A stretch of 64,000 nucleotides of DNA. Origin: Aurantiacibacter sediminis (lineage in GTDB: Bacteria; Pseudomonadota; Alphaproteobacteria; Sphingomonadales; Sphingomonadaceae). The stretch is taken from NCBI RefSeq assembly GCF_016019885.1, contig NZ_JAEANY010000004.1:145054-209053 (forward strand), read 5' to 3'. The stretch's first letter is position 1. The number at the start of each line of letters is the position of its first letter. Below the pieces are notes generated by a model. It was not told where the DNA came from, made no database searches, and saw nothing but the letters and a program-made list of their open reading frames with translations. The translations under genes were made by a program, and so were the position numbers. This document shows, piece after piece, positions 54,715 to 62,870 of this stretch.

Positions 54715-56420
54715 GATCTCCAGCGCTGCACGGTGCGGTAGACCTTGTCTTCCTCGCCGCCGGACTGGTTCCACAGATCGACGAAGCTCGGGTCTTCGGA
54801 TGCCGGACGCTTGCTCTCTTCAAGGTTGTCGAAGCTTACGCGGATCGGGATTGAGACACCCTCGCCGCAAATGATGCATTCGCGATTGCGCAGCGCGGGG
54901 ATCGAGTCGAGGAAGCCGCGCGCGCCTTCGGGCATCGCCGCGCGGACGAAGTCCTGGTCGCGGTCGTTGTTGAGGCGCATCGAGATGATGGTACCGCACT
55001 GCGACAGGACGCCTTCGGCAAGGTCGGACGGGCGCTGCGTGATGAGGCCGAGGCTGATGCCGTACTTACGACCTTCCTTGGCGATGCGGCTGAGGATCGT
55101 GCCGACCGAGTTGCCATCGGCATTGCGCTCATTGGGAACGTAACGGTGCGCTTCTTCGCAGACCAGCAGGATCGGCGAAGTGCTTTCGCTGCGGCTCCAG
55201 ATGGCGAAGTCGAAGGTCAGTCGGCTCAGCACGGCCACCACGGTGCTGGTGATGTCTGACGGGACACCCGACACGTCGATGATGGAGATCGGCTTGCCAT
55301 CTGAAGGCATGCGGAAAATCTTGCCGATGAAATCCGCCATGGTGTCGCCAACCAGCATGCCCGAGAACATGAACTGATAGCGCGGATCGGCTTTCAGCTC
55401 GTCGATCTTGGTCTTGATACGCATGTAAGGCGCGGTGTTGGTCGCCTTATCGAGCTTGCCCATTTCATCCTGGATCATGCCGGTCAGGTCACTGAGCAGA
55501 TAGGGAATGGGCGAATCGACGGTGATCTTCCCCATTGTCTCGGCCAAGCGGTTCTTCTGGCGCGCGGCGAGAAGGCACTTGGCAAGAATATCGCGGTCAT
55601 TTTGCAGATCGTTGCCGCTGGATTTGAGGAGCACCTCGCAATGCTCTTCGAAATTCATCAGCCAATACGGCATCTGCAGGTTCGTCACGTCGAAGATCAT
55701 GCCGGTATTGCGGAACGCCGCGGAGTACTCACCGTGCGGATCGATCATCAGGATGTGACCTTCCGGCGCAGCCTGACAAATGCGGTGAAGGATCAGCGCA
55801 GCGCTGGTCGATTTACCCGTACCTGTAGAGCCGAGCAGCGCGAAGTGCTTGCCAAGCATCGCGTCGATATACATCCCTGCGCGAATGTCGCTGGTGGGAT
55901 AGACCGTGCCGATCTGGATCGCGCTGCGGCCGTCCGAGGCATAAATCTGGCGAAGATCCTCGCTGGTGGCGGGAAAAATCATCGCGCCTGGAATCGGATA
56001 GCGCGTCACACCGCGGCGGAAGCTGTGGATCTTGCCGGTGAGCTTTTCTTCCATCCCCTCGCCAAGGAAATCGATATTGGCGACAATGGAATTGCCGTCC
56101 CCGCGGCGATCCTGGCGCTGGTTGCGTACACTGGCGAGCAGCCAGCCATCATTGGTCTTGATCTTGATCTGCGAGCCGACCTGGCCGGCAAGCGCAATCG
56201 AAGGATCGGCATCGGCCATGCATTCATTGAGGCGTTGCAGGTCGAGCGCGATAGCAGAGCCAGAGCCGGCGATTTCGAGCACAACGCCGATCGGTTGCCG
56301 TGCGCATTGCACGCTTTGCGCTTCGCGTGCCTGATCTTGGCTATCGGCGCCTGCGGGCGGGGAATTGCTACTATCTACCGGAGTTGCGTTGGCAAACTGA
56401 TTGGACTGCATGTCGTTCAT
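54702..56420 (-). CDS. HerA-like DNA translocase ATPase
   Basis: This 572-residue HerA/FtsK-superfamily ATPase has a Ser/Pro/Gln-rich N-terminal tail, a HAS-barrel-like region (about 40-130), Walker A LLGSTGTGKSTSA at residues 195-207, Walker B ILLVCEEAHRYVP at about 420, and the C-terminal arginine-finger region (LITQRPSDL, then MRLNNDRDQDFV). In archaea HerA works with NurA in end resection; in some bacteria it partners with SIR2 or DUF4297. None of these is adjacent here. The start at 56420 is chosen from ATG position; no clear RBS. Confidence 0.9.
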   Translation of the reverse strand: MNDMQSNQFANATPVDSSNSPPAGADSQDQAREAQSVQCARQPIGVVLEIAGSGSAIALDLQRLNECMADADPSIALAGQVGSQIKIKTNDGWLLASVRNQRQDRRGDGNSIVANIDFLGEGMEEKLTGKIHSFRRGVTRYPIPGAMIFPATSEDLRQIYASDGRSAIQIGTVYPTSDIRAGMYIDAMLGKHFALLGSTGTGKSTSAALILHRICQAAPEGHILMIDPHGEYSAAFRNTGMIFDVTNLQMPYWLMNFEEHCEVLLKSSGNDLQNDRDILAKCLLAARQKNRLAETMGKITVDSPIPYLLSDLTGMIQDEMGKLDKATNTAPYMRIKTKIDELKADPRYQFMFSGMLVGDTMADFIGKIFRMPSDGKPISIIDVSGVPSDITSTVVAVLSRLTFDFAIWSRSESTSPILLVCEEAHRYVPNERNADGNSVGTILSRIAKEGRKYGISLGLITQRPSDLAEGVLSQCGTIISMRLNNDRDQDFVRAAMPEGARGFLDSIPALRNRECIICGEGVSIPIRVSFDNLEESKRPASEDPSFVDLWNQSGGEEDKVYRTVQRWRSQGS

Positions 56421-56504
56421 TTGGCGGCTCACACGGCTGTTAATATGAGCCTGCGCTACGTAAGCGAGGTTAAAATCGCGTCAATTACGCCTTCGTGTAG
56501 GCTA

Positions 56505-57278
56505 TCACACGAGCGCGAACAGCCGTCCTGCCGCCCAGCCCATTAGCACTGAGAGGCCGACGGCTAAGAGGCCATACAGAAGAGCATTATTGTTCGCTTC
56601 CTCCTCGACGCGCCGCTCGAAACCTTCCTTGAACACCTGCACTTCGGATGTCGCAGAGGTGATCACCCGGCCATCGGCAATGGCGAAAGTTTCCGCGACA
56701 TAGCGGCCCGCGATCACATTGGACGGGATCGGCAGGCGCGCGCGATACAGCACACCTTCGGACACCTGCACTCCGGTCTCATATTCGGCAAAGAGCCCCT
56801 GCCGCTGCCGGAGATCGACGAGGCCGGCGGTAAAACGCGCTTGCTCGTTAGGATCAATCGATCCGGATGGCGAAAGCTGGAGATAATCGAGGCCCAGCTC
56901 AAAAATCAGCGCTGTGCGTTCATCGACGATATCATCGATCGGGCGCGAACTGGCGAGGGCGTAATATGACGGCACGGATCGGAAGTCGCTGCTTTCCGCG
57001 TTAACCCAGATGAGGCCAAGCCACCGCTCTTTCTCGCGCAGTCGGATTTGCTCGCTTGGGCCTTTAAGGACCACCACGACATCATATTGCCCTTGCGCCC
57101 GGCCACCGCGCGGATCGAGAATGGCTCCGAAAAGCAGCAGGTCCGCACCGGTAAAGCCTTGGCGAAGCACAATCTCATGCTCGGAAATATCGGGCACCAG
57201 GATGGGATCACGCGTCTGCGCCATAGCGGGTGAAGCGAGCATCATCGTCAGCAGGAGGGCGAGCAGCGCGCGGATCAT
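56505..57278 (-). CDS. TIGR02186-family membrane protein
   Basis: The protein has 257 residues. A signal peptide (MIRALLALLLTMMLASPAMA) is followed by a beta-rich domain starting LVPDISEHEIVLRQGFTGADLLLFGAI and ending near a C-terminal membrane helix (LLYGLLAVGLSVLMGWAAGRLFAL). The pattern matches TIGR02186, an alphaproteobacterial family usually next to a TauE/SafE permease. Its function is not established. Its ATG overlaps the TauE stop by 4 bp (57275-57278), so they act as one unit. Confidence 0.88.
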   Translation of the reverse strand: MIRALLALLLTMMLASPAMAQTRDPILVPDISEHEIVLRQGFTGADLLLFGAILDPRGGRAQGQYDVVVVLKGPSEQIRLREKERWLGLIWVNAESSDFRSVPSYYALASSRPIDDIVDERTALIFELGLDYLQLSPSGSIDPNEQARFTAGLVDLRQRQGLFAEYETGVQVSEGVLYRARLPIPSNVIAGRYVAETFAIADGRVITSATSEVQVFKEGFERRVEEEANNNALLYGLLAVGLSVLMGWAAGRLFALV

Positions 57279-58192
57279 AAGGGCACCACTGTATACACTT
57301 CGTCGGGTCGGACACCGAGGCCCCACAACATGCGTAGCGCAATCGCGACGACGATGGAGGCGAGGATGAGGCGCAGAAATTCGGGCTTCACCAATTGCGC
57401 AATCTTTGTGCCGAATTGTGCCCCGATCACAGAGCCGAGCAGGAGCAACCCTGCCAATACGATATCGACTGCGCGTGTGGTGAACGCGTGCACCATGGTC
57501 ACCAGCATGGTGATAAAAAGGATGTTGAACAGGCTGGTGCCGACCACGACTTTTGCACTCATGCCAAGGATATAAAGCATCGCCGGGACCATGATGAAGC
57601 CGCCGCCCACACCCATCAGCATAGTAAGCGTGCCGACGACAATCCCCAGCAACAGCGGCGCAATCGGCGAAATATACAGGCCAGATCGATAGAAGCGCCA
57701 ACGATAGGGCATGGCTGCGATCAAGGGGTGATGGCGACGCTTGGCCGCGCGCGGTTTGCCGCTGCCCACGCTGACATAACCCAGCGATTGCAGCGCTTCG
57801 CGAAGCATGAGCGCCCCGATCGTGCCGAGCAGCAGGACGTAAAGAATATTGATGACGGTATCTATCTGCCCGATCGCGCGCAGGAGATTGAACAATCCGG
57901 CACCGAGCAATGCTCCCAGCATGCCACCCGCAACGATCACCCCGCCAAGGTGATAATCGACACCTTTGTTCCGACCATGGGCGATAACGCCCGAAACGCT
58001 TGCCCCTGTCACCTGTGTGGCGGCCGAAGCGGCTGCAACGGTCGGCTGGATGCCGAAAAAGATCAGCAATGGCGTGGTCAGGAAGCCTCCACCTACGCCG
58101 AAAAGGCCTGAAAGAATGCCCGTCAGTGCGCCCAACAGGACGATCCACAGCCCGTTGACCGACAGATTGGCAATAGGGAGGTAGACGTCCAT
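57275..58192 (-). CDS. TauE/SafE-family anion exporter
   Basis: This 305-residue polytopic protein has the two TauE/SafE repeats, each beginning in a glycine-rich helix: TGILSGLFGVGGGFLTTPLLI near residue 25 and LTMLMGVGGGFIMVPAMLYILG near 190. Family members export sulfite, sulfoacetate or related organosulfur anions. The partner TIGR02186 gene overlaps its 3' end. It lies 54 bp downstream of the NfrA-like gene. Substrate unknown. Confidence 0.92.
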   Translation of the reverse strand: MDVYLPIANLSVNGLWIVLLGALTGILSGLFGVGGGFLTTPLLIFFGIQPTVAAASAATQVTGASVSGVIAHGRNKGVDYHLGGVIVAGGMLGALLGAGLFNLLRAIGQIDTVINILYVLLLGTIGALMLREALQSLGYVSVGSGKPRAAKRRHHPLIAAMPYRWRFYRSGLYISPIAPLLLGIVVGTLTMLMGVGGGFIMVPAMLYILGMSAKVVVGTSLFNILFITMLVTMVHAFTTRAVDIVLAGLLLLGSVIGAQFGTKIAQLVKPEFLRLILASIVVAIALRMLWGLGVRPDEVYTVVPL

Positions 58193-58246
58193 CCTTTGCG
58201 ACTAACCCAAGGCGGCGAAGGTTTGAAGACGAATGCGTGCTGGCAG

Positions 58247-59428
58247 CTAAAAACCGGCCGACAGTGTGAGCGCAGGGCCACTAGATGGCTCAGCTTCGCC
58301 CGCCACTCTCAGTCGGTAATCGGCAGACACCCGGCCACGTGCGTCGCCAAGACGGAAGCTGACAGAAGCGCTCGGCCCGATATCCAATCGCCCGGAGCCT
58401 TCCTGCACCCCGCCCCAAGCGCCGGCACCTGCTTCAAGCCGGAAATCTTCCGTGCCAACCACGCGGCGGGTAATGCGCGCTTGCCCATCGACAAAGCCAG
58501 TGGCGAAGTCACCTGTCACATAGCCGCCTTGGATGTAGGCCTCTCCGGTCAGTCCGGCAGGCAGATTCACAGGCGGGAACTCGCTCACAGCATAGGCTGC
58601 GCCGCGCAATTCGGTGCCGCGATCGGTCTCGCTCACCCGCGCTTCTGCCGCCAGCCGAACGGGGATGGCAGGGATAGGCCTCGCCGATGCGCCGAAAGCA
58701 GCTTCACGCTCGCGCTGCCCCTCAAGCGCGTGGACACCGCGCAGGTGCAGCTGCGGATTGTGTCCGCTCGACGGGGCGAGATGATATCGAATTACTGCAC
58801 CTGCTTGGCCGCGCCCATAGCTCGGTCGACCGGAGAGGATTGGTGTCGTCGTATCGTCCCGCCACAGCGCCCAAGCATCGAGCGACCAGCGCCGCAAATC
58901 GCCGCCGCCGCGCATGGTCGCGCTTGCCGTCGAATCGGTCGCCGACTGAGCACCGCGAAGTGTGAGCGAGCTGTCGGCAAAAAGGCTTGACGCAGCGACT
59001 GGCGCGGCTGCGCTGTTACGATAGCCGGCCTGCAACAGGAGAATGTGACCAACCAAGCGGCCTGCACCGGCAAAGCCGCGCATCGCTCCTGTCGAATGGC
59101 CGACCGATTGAAGCGCGCGCGGCTGGGGTTGGTGCGGCGGAGGGATACGCTCCGGCACGGGCTGCGGCACCCAGCGCGGCTGAGGCGGCATAATGCGTCC
59201 TGGCAATTGCTCGGGCGCGTCATCATCGCGTTCAGAACTATCTGGCTCGTCAGGCATTGGCGCCACAATGCCGAGCGATGGTGCATCCGCAATCACGTTG
59301 AGCGACGCGGGATCGAATGGCGGAGCCCAGGTGATCACACGCACACTCGCCCAAGCGGCGAGCAAGCCGACAAACGCGAATATCGCCTTGCCGCGCGGGC
59401 GGTATGCAGGGGCGGCGTTAGAGCTCAT
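58247..59428 (-). CDS. Inner-membrane-anchored, proline-rich protein with an NfrA-like beta domain
   Basis: The protein has 393 residues. It starts with a single membrane helix (about residues 15-33) and a proline-rich linker (57-104, runs such as PPQPRWVPQPVPERIPPPH). The rest is beta-rich with alternating hydrophobic residues and ends in LTLSAGF, an outer-membrane-type C-terminus. The C-terminal part resembles the C-terminal domain of phage N4 adsorption protein A (NfrA). The start overlaps the stop of the NfrB-like glycosyltransferase gene by 4 bp. NfrA-like function is inferred mainly from this pairing. Confidence 0.72.
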   Translation of the reverse strand: MSSNAAPAYRPRGKAIFAFVGLLAAWASVRVITWAPPFDPASLNVIADAPSLGIVAPMPDEPDSSERDDDAPEQLPGRIMPPQPRWVPQPVPERIPPPHQPQPRALQSVGHSTGAMRGFAGAGRLVGHILLLQAGYRNSAAAPVAASSLFADSSLTLRGAQSATDSTASATMRGGGDLRRWSLDAWALWRDDTTTPILSGRPSYGRGQAGAVIRYHLAPSSGHNPQLHLRGVHALEGQREREAAFGASARPIPAIPVRLAAEARVSETDRGTELRGAAYAVSEFPPVNLPAGLTGEAYIQGGYVTGDFATGFVDGQARITRRVVGTEDFRLEAGAGAWGGVQEGSGRLDIGPSASVSFRLGDARGRVSADYRLRVAGEAEPSSGPALTLSAGF

Positions 59429-60840
59429 GAAGCCTGCTCCGCCAGCTCGTCACTGCCGCTCGCCTGCGCCGGATGATAGGTGTGGTCTGTCACTTCCCAT
59501 TGCGGGGATTGGCCGCGCAAGGTGCGCGAATAGGCCATCAGCGCACGTCGGCCCGCCATGATCGCGATAATGTTGGAAACAGGGATGCGCAGAACCGCGC
59601 GAAACCCTTCGGCGAAGCCATATTCGCGCGTTGTGAAGGAAAATCGCATCACAATTCGCCACGCGAAAGCCAACATATTGGCGAGCAGCAAGCCATAGAG
59701 CAGCGGTGACAGCTCCCACGCGTTTCCAAATCCTGCAAGGTCGAGCAAAGCAAGTCCGCCGCTCAGGAGCAGCAGCGAATAGCCTGCAAACAATACGAGC
59801 GCCGAGAATGGCCCACGCCGATCGCGCAGTCTCATCCAATTCTCGGCAAGCGAATTTTCCCAGCCGAGCCTGTCCCAACCCTGGAACGCAATGCCATGGA
59901 TCCAGCGCGATTTCTGCCGCACCGCCCGTGCGATGGAGGAAGGGAAATAGCTGCGCGTTGCAATCAGCTGGCCGTCTTCCCCGCGCACCCGCATGAAGCG
60001 GGAGCGACCGCCGAATTCCGCGACGCGCAGGCCCATTTCATAATCTTCGGTCAGCGATTGATCGGAGAATGGCGATTTGTCGTCATTATCCCGCGCCATC
60101 AGATCGAGGATGTTCCGCGAAAAAGCGCAGCCGACGCCAGCTGCGGGGAGGCCCGTGCCAAGCGCATCGCGCACGGCCATTGCCTTGCCATGCGCCTCGG
60201 CAAATTCCTCGCAATAATGGCTGCCGATCCAGCGAGAGGATGGCTGCGGTATCGGCAGGACAGGCAATTGCACGAAATCGGCATTGTCCAGCGTCCGGTC
60301 GATCAGCGCCAGCGCGGCGGGATCCACCAGATCTTCCGCATCATGCAACAGCACGCTTCTGATCGGCTGGTTGCGGCGCTCCTCGTCCTGCAGCATCGCG
60401 CGGTACAGGCGATTGAGGCAATCTGCCTTGGTCGATGGGCCATCCTTGTCATGCACCACCAACCGCACGCGGCTATCGCGCGACGCGGCCTTGATCGCGG
60501 CCTGAAGCGTGGCGGGATCATTGCGGTAGCAGCCGACGTAAAACACCAGGTCACGCTGCTTCCAGGCATGGAGAGTGTGGCCGAGCATATGTCCGATCAC
60601 GCGCGCTTCATCCCAGGCCGGAATGAAAACGGCGATCCGGCCGCTCAATTCGCGATGCCGCAAATCGGCGCGCGACACACTGTGGGTGCGGATCTTGCCG
60701 CGCAGGCGAAGCCAGGCCCAGGCGAAATCCATGGCGATCTCGTCCAGCGCACCCAGCAGGAAAAAGACCCCTGCAAACAACAGCAATTCATATTCGGCCA
60801 GCGCCAGCCATTCCAGCACAGACCATTCCCCCAGGTCCAT
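59425..60840 (-). CDS. NfrB-like processive glycosyltransferase
   Basis: This 471-residue family-2 glycosyltransferase has N-terminal membrane helices (about 15-45) and a cytoplasmic GT-A core. The catalytic signatures are intact: KAD (138-140) after the Asp at 131, HDAED (166-170), TED (264-266) and QKSRW (309-313). C-terminal helices follow from about 340 to 430. The sequence matches the N-terminal domain of phage N4 receptor protein NfrB, without the C-terminal MshEN/c-di-GMP-binding domain of the E. coli protein. It likely builds or secretes a polysaccharide with the NfrA-like partner. Confidence 0.85.
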   Translation of the reverse strand: MDLGEWSVLEWLALAEYELLLFAGVFFLLGALDEIAMDFAWAWLRLRGKIRTHSVSRADLRHRELSGRIAVFIPAWDEARVIGHMLGHTLHAWKQRDLVFYVGCYRNDPATLQAAIKAASRDSRVRLVVHDKDGPSTKADCLNRLYRAMLQDEERRNQPIRSVLLHDAEDLVDPAALALIDRTLDNADFVQLPVLPIPQPSSRWIGSHYCEEFAEAHGKAMAVRDALGTGLPAAGVGCAFSRNILDLMARDNDDKSPFSDQSLTEDYEMGLRVAEFGGRSRFMRVRGEDGQLIATRSYFPSSIARAVRQKSRWIHGIAFQGWDRLGWENSLAENWMRLRDRRGPFSALVLFAGYSLLLLSGGLALLDLAGFGNAWELSPLLYGLLLANMLAFAWRIVMRFSFTTREYGFAEGFRAVLRIPVSNIIAIMAGRRALMAYSRTLRGQSPQWEVTDHTYHPAQASGSDELAEQAS

Positions 60841-60980
60841 TCTTGCCCCCTGGAAACCCTGTCTTGGCAGGGTCTACAATCAACAATTGGAATTGCAAAC
60901 GCTTAGCGCGCCGGGGCGGAGCTTTTTGTGGCGTACGCCCTTTGGATACTTGCATTCTCCGCCCAATTCCGAAATGGGGC

Positions 60981-62207
60981 ATGTCCATGCCGACGATCAT
61001 TTCCAAAGCCGTTCGAAATTTTTCCGCGCTGTTCAAGGCCGACGCGTTTGCAGGGATCCTGCTTATCATCGTGGCGATCGTCGCGATGGTCGTTGCGAAT
61101 TCCGGCGTGTCCGATGCCTATTTCGAGCTGTTCAACGGCTATCTTTGGTCGAAAGATGTATTCTACCTCAACACCATTCACCTTTGGGTGAATGATGGCC
61201 TGATGGTGATCTTCTTCTTCGTGGTCGGCCTTGAAGTGAAGCGCGAAATCATTGCGGGCAACCTTTCCGATCCCAAGGCGCGCAACTTGCCCATCCTTGC
61301 AGCCATTGCGGGCATGGCAGCACCTGCCGCCATGTATTTTGCCATCGCCGGCGGTGACGCGGAGCTTGCGAATGGTTGGGCCATTCCTGCCGCAACCGAC
61401 ATCGCATTTGCAATGGGCGTCGTCGGCCTCCTGGGCACGCGAGTCCCCTCGGCTCTTCGCCTCTTCCTGCTGACTGTCGCCATCGTCGACGATATCGGCG
61501 CGGTGACTATCATCGCCATTTTCTACACCGCCAACCTGAAAGTCGCATACTTGCTCGGCGCGCTTGTCGTGCTCGCGGTCATGTTCTTCCTCAACCGCCG
61601 CGGCGTCAGCTCGAAGTTACCGTTCATCGCGCTGACGCTGCTGCTTTGGTATCTGGTACTGTATTCAGGTGTCCACGCCACGATTGCCGGCGTGCTCGCT
61701 GCGCTGATGATCCCCTTCCAGTGCAAGGACGGGTCTACAATGCTGGAGGATATGGAGCACGCGCTGGTGCCGTGGAACGCCTATCTCGTGGTGCCCATCT
61801 TCGGGTTTGCGAACGCCGGTGTGAACATGGCCGGACTGGGCATGGAAGCCCTGATAGAACCGCTGCCGCTCGCCATCGCTGCTGGTCTTGTCATCGGCAA
61901 GCAAGTGGGAATTTTCTCCACCGTCTGGGCGGCAGTCAAAATCGGCATCGTCGAGAAGCCGCCGGGCTGTAACTGGACGGAAGTCTGGGGTGTTTCAATC
62001 CTGTGCGGTATCGGCTTCACCATGAGCCTGTTTATCGGCGAATTGGCCTTCCCGGGCTCTGGCGAAGCTGCACGTTTGCTACGCGATGAAGCCAAGATCG
62101 GCGTCCTCACCGGCTCGCTTATTTCCGCCATCATGGGCTATACGGTATTGCGCCTGACCACATCCCATCCCGAGCAGAAGGACGATCCCAACAGCCCGGT
62201 AGTATGA
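60981..62207 (+). CDS. nhaA: Na+/H+ antiporter NhaA
   Basis: This 408-residue antiporter begins MSMPTIISKAVRNFSALFKA. Twelve hydrophobic helices can be traced. The transport aspartates are in ATDIAFAMG and VAIVDDIGAVTIIAIFYTA (the DD pair), with the helix IV/XI crossover regions intact. It uses the proton gradient to remove Na+ at alkaline pH. The ATG at 60981 is preceded by GGGG; an ATG at 60987 is possible. It is divergent from the NfrB-like gene. Confidence 0.95.
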   Translation: MSMPTIISKAVRNFSALFKADAFAGILLIIVAIVAMVVANSGVSDAYFELFNGYLWSKDVFYLNTIHLWVNDGLMVIFFFVVGLEVKREIIAGNLSDPKARNLPILAAIAGMAAPAAMYFAIAGGDAELANGWAIPAATDIAFAMGVVGLLGTRVPSALRLFLLTVAIVDDIGAVTIIAIFYTANLKVAYLLGALVVLAVMFFLNRRGVSSKLPFIALTLLLWYLVLYSGVHATIAGVLAALMIPFQCKDGSTMLEDMEHALVPWNAYLVVPIFGFANAGVNMAGLGMEALIEPLPLAIAAGLVIGKQVGIFSTVWAAVKIGIVEKPPGCNWTEVWGVSILCGIGFTMSLFIGELAFPGSGEAARLLRDEAKIGVLTGSLISAIMGYTVLRLTTSHPEQKDDPNSPVV

Positions 62208-62228
62208 CCGGAGGCTAAAGGGCCAACG

Positions 62229-62266
62229 AAAAAGGCAGGCGGAGCAAATGCTCGGCCTGCCTTTTT
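62229..62266. terminator. Bidirectional terminator between nhaA and the DUF3297 gene
   Basis: AAAAAGGCAGGC (62229-62240) pairs with GCCTGCCTTTTT (62255-62266) around GGAGCAAATGCTCG. T-runs are present on both strands. It separates two convergent genes. Confidence 0.88.
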
Positions 62267-62298
62267 GATTCGCATCGCTTGCGTAGCTGGTGTGCGTC

Positions 62299-62583
62299 TT
62301 AGTCTTTCTTATTGACCGGCGCGTCTTCGCCCAGATCTTCATACCATGCTTCAACCGGTCCATTCAGCTTGATCGTCAAAGGGCGGCCCTTGCGATCGAC
62401 CGTCTTGCCCGCCTGCACGCGTACCCAGCTTTCGGGGATCGAGTATTCCTCAATGTCGGTGCGCACGCGCCCCTTGAAGCGGATGGCTACGCCGCGCTGC
62501 AGCTTTTCGGCATCGAAGTGCTTGCTGCGCGGATCGATCGAGAGGTGATCGGGCGGAAGGTCGGTTTGCTGTTCGTCACTCAT
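62299..62583 (-). CDS. DUF3297-family small protein
   Basis: The product has 94 residues beginning MSDEQQTDLPPDHLSIDPRS and continuing HFDAEKLQRGVAIRFKGRVRTD, the DUF3297 pattern (a small beta-rich protein, conserved in proteobacteria, function unknown). The C-terminus is charged (GEDAPVNKKD). The ATG at 62583 is used. It is convergent with nhaA. Confidence 0.9.
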   Translation of the reverse strand: MSDEQQTDLPPDHLSIDPRSKHFDAEKLQRGVAIRFKGRVRTDIEEYSIPESWVRVQAGKTVDRKGRPLTIKLNGPVEAWYEDLGEDAPVNKKD

Positions 62584-62722
62584 GGCGCTCGCCCCTAACC
62601 CGATTGGCGCAAAAAGCAATCCAATTGCCGATCAGGCGCAAACCCGTCTTGCCCTTTTCCGCAGGGCCTTCTAAGGGCGGCGCTTCGTGCGCAGGCCTTT
62701 GCCTGCACGGTTCGCTTGGCCG

Positions 62723-62807
62723 CGGGCGTGGCGGAACTGGTAGACGCGCTGGTTTTAGGTACCAGTATCGCAAGATGTGGGGGTTCGAGTCCCTTCGCCC
62801 GCACCAG
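62723..62807 (+). tRNA. tRNA-Leu (anticodon UAG)
   Basis: The acceptor stem GCGGGCG (62723-62729) pairs with CGCCCGC (62797-62803), and an encoded CCA follows as part of ACCA to 62807. The anticodon stem CTGGT/ACCAG encloses the loop TTTAGGT with anticodon TAG at 62757-62759. The extra arm is of the long leucine type. The T arm contains GGTTCGAGTCC. The gene lies 63 bp upstream of tig. Confidence 0.96.
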
Positions 62808-62870
62808 TCTCGCCGTGCCGTAAATGGCACGGCGTGAACCGGATAAAGAGAGTTTGAGTAAAGGCTGACA

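Noticed and set aside
54702-56420. Anti-phage defence island around the HerA-like gene
   Set aside because: No SIR2, DUF4297, nuclease, methylase or other defence gene is adjacent. The neighbours are housekeeping or envelope genes.
57279-58148. Extension of the TIGR02186 frame upstream into the TauE gene
   Set aside because: The extension is out of frame with a clear TauE/SafE protein; the signal peptide at 57278 and the ATGA overlap fix the real start.
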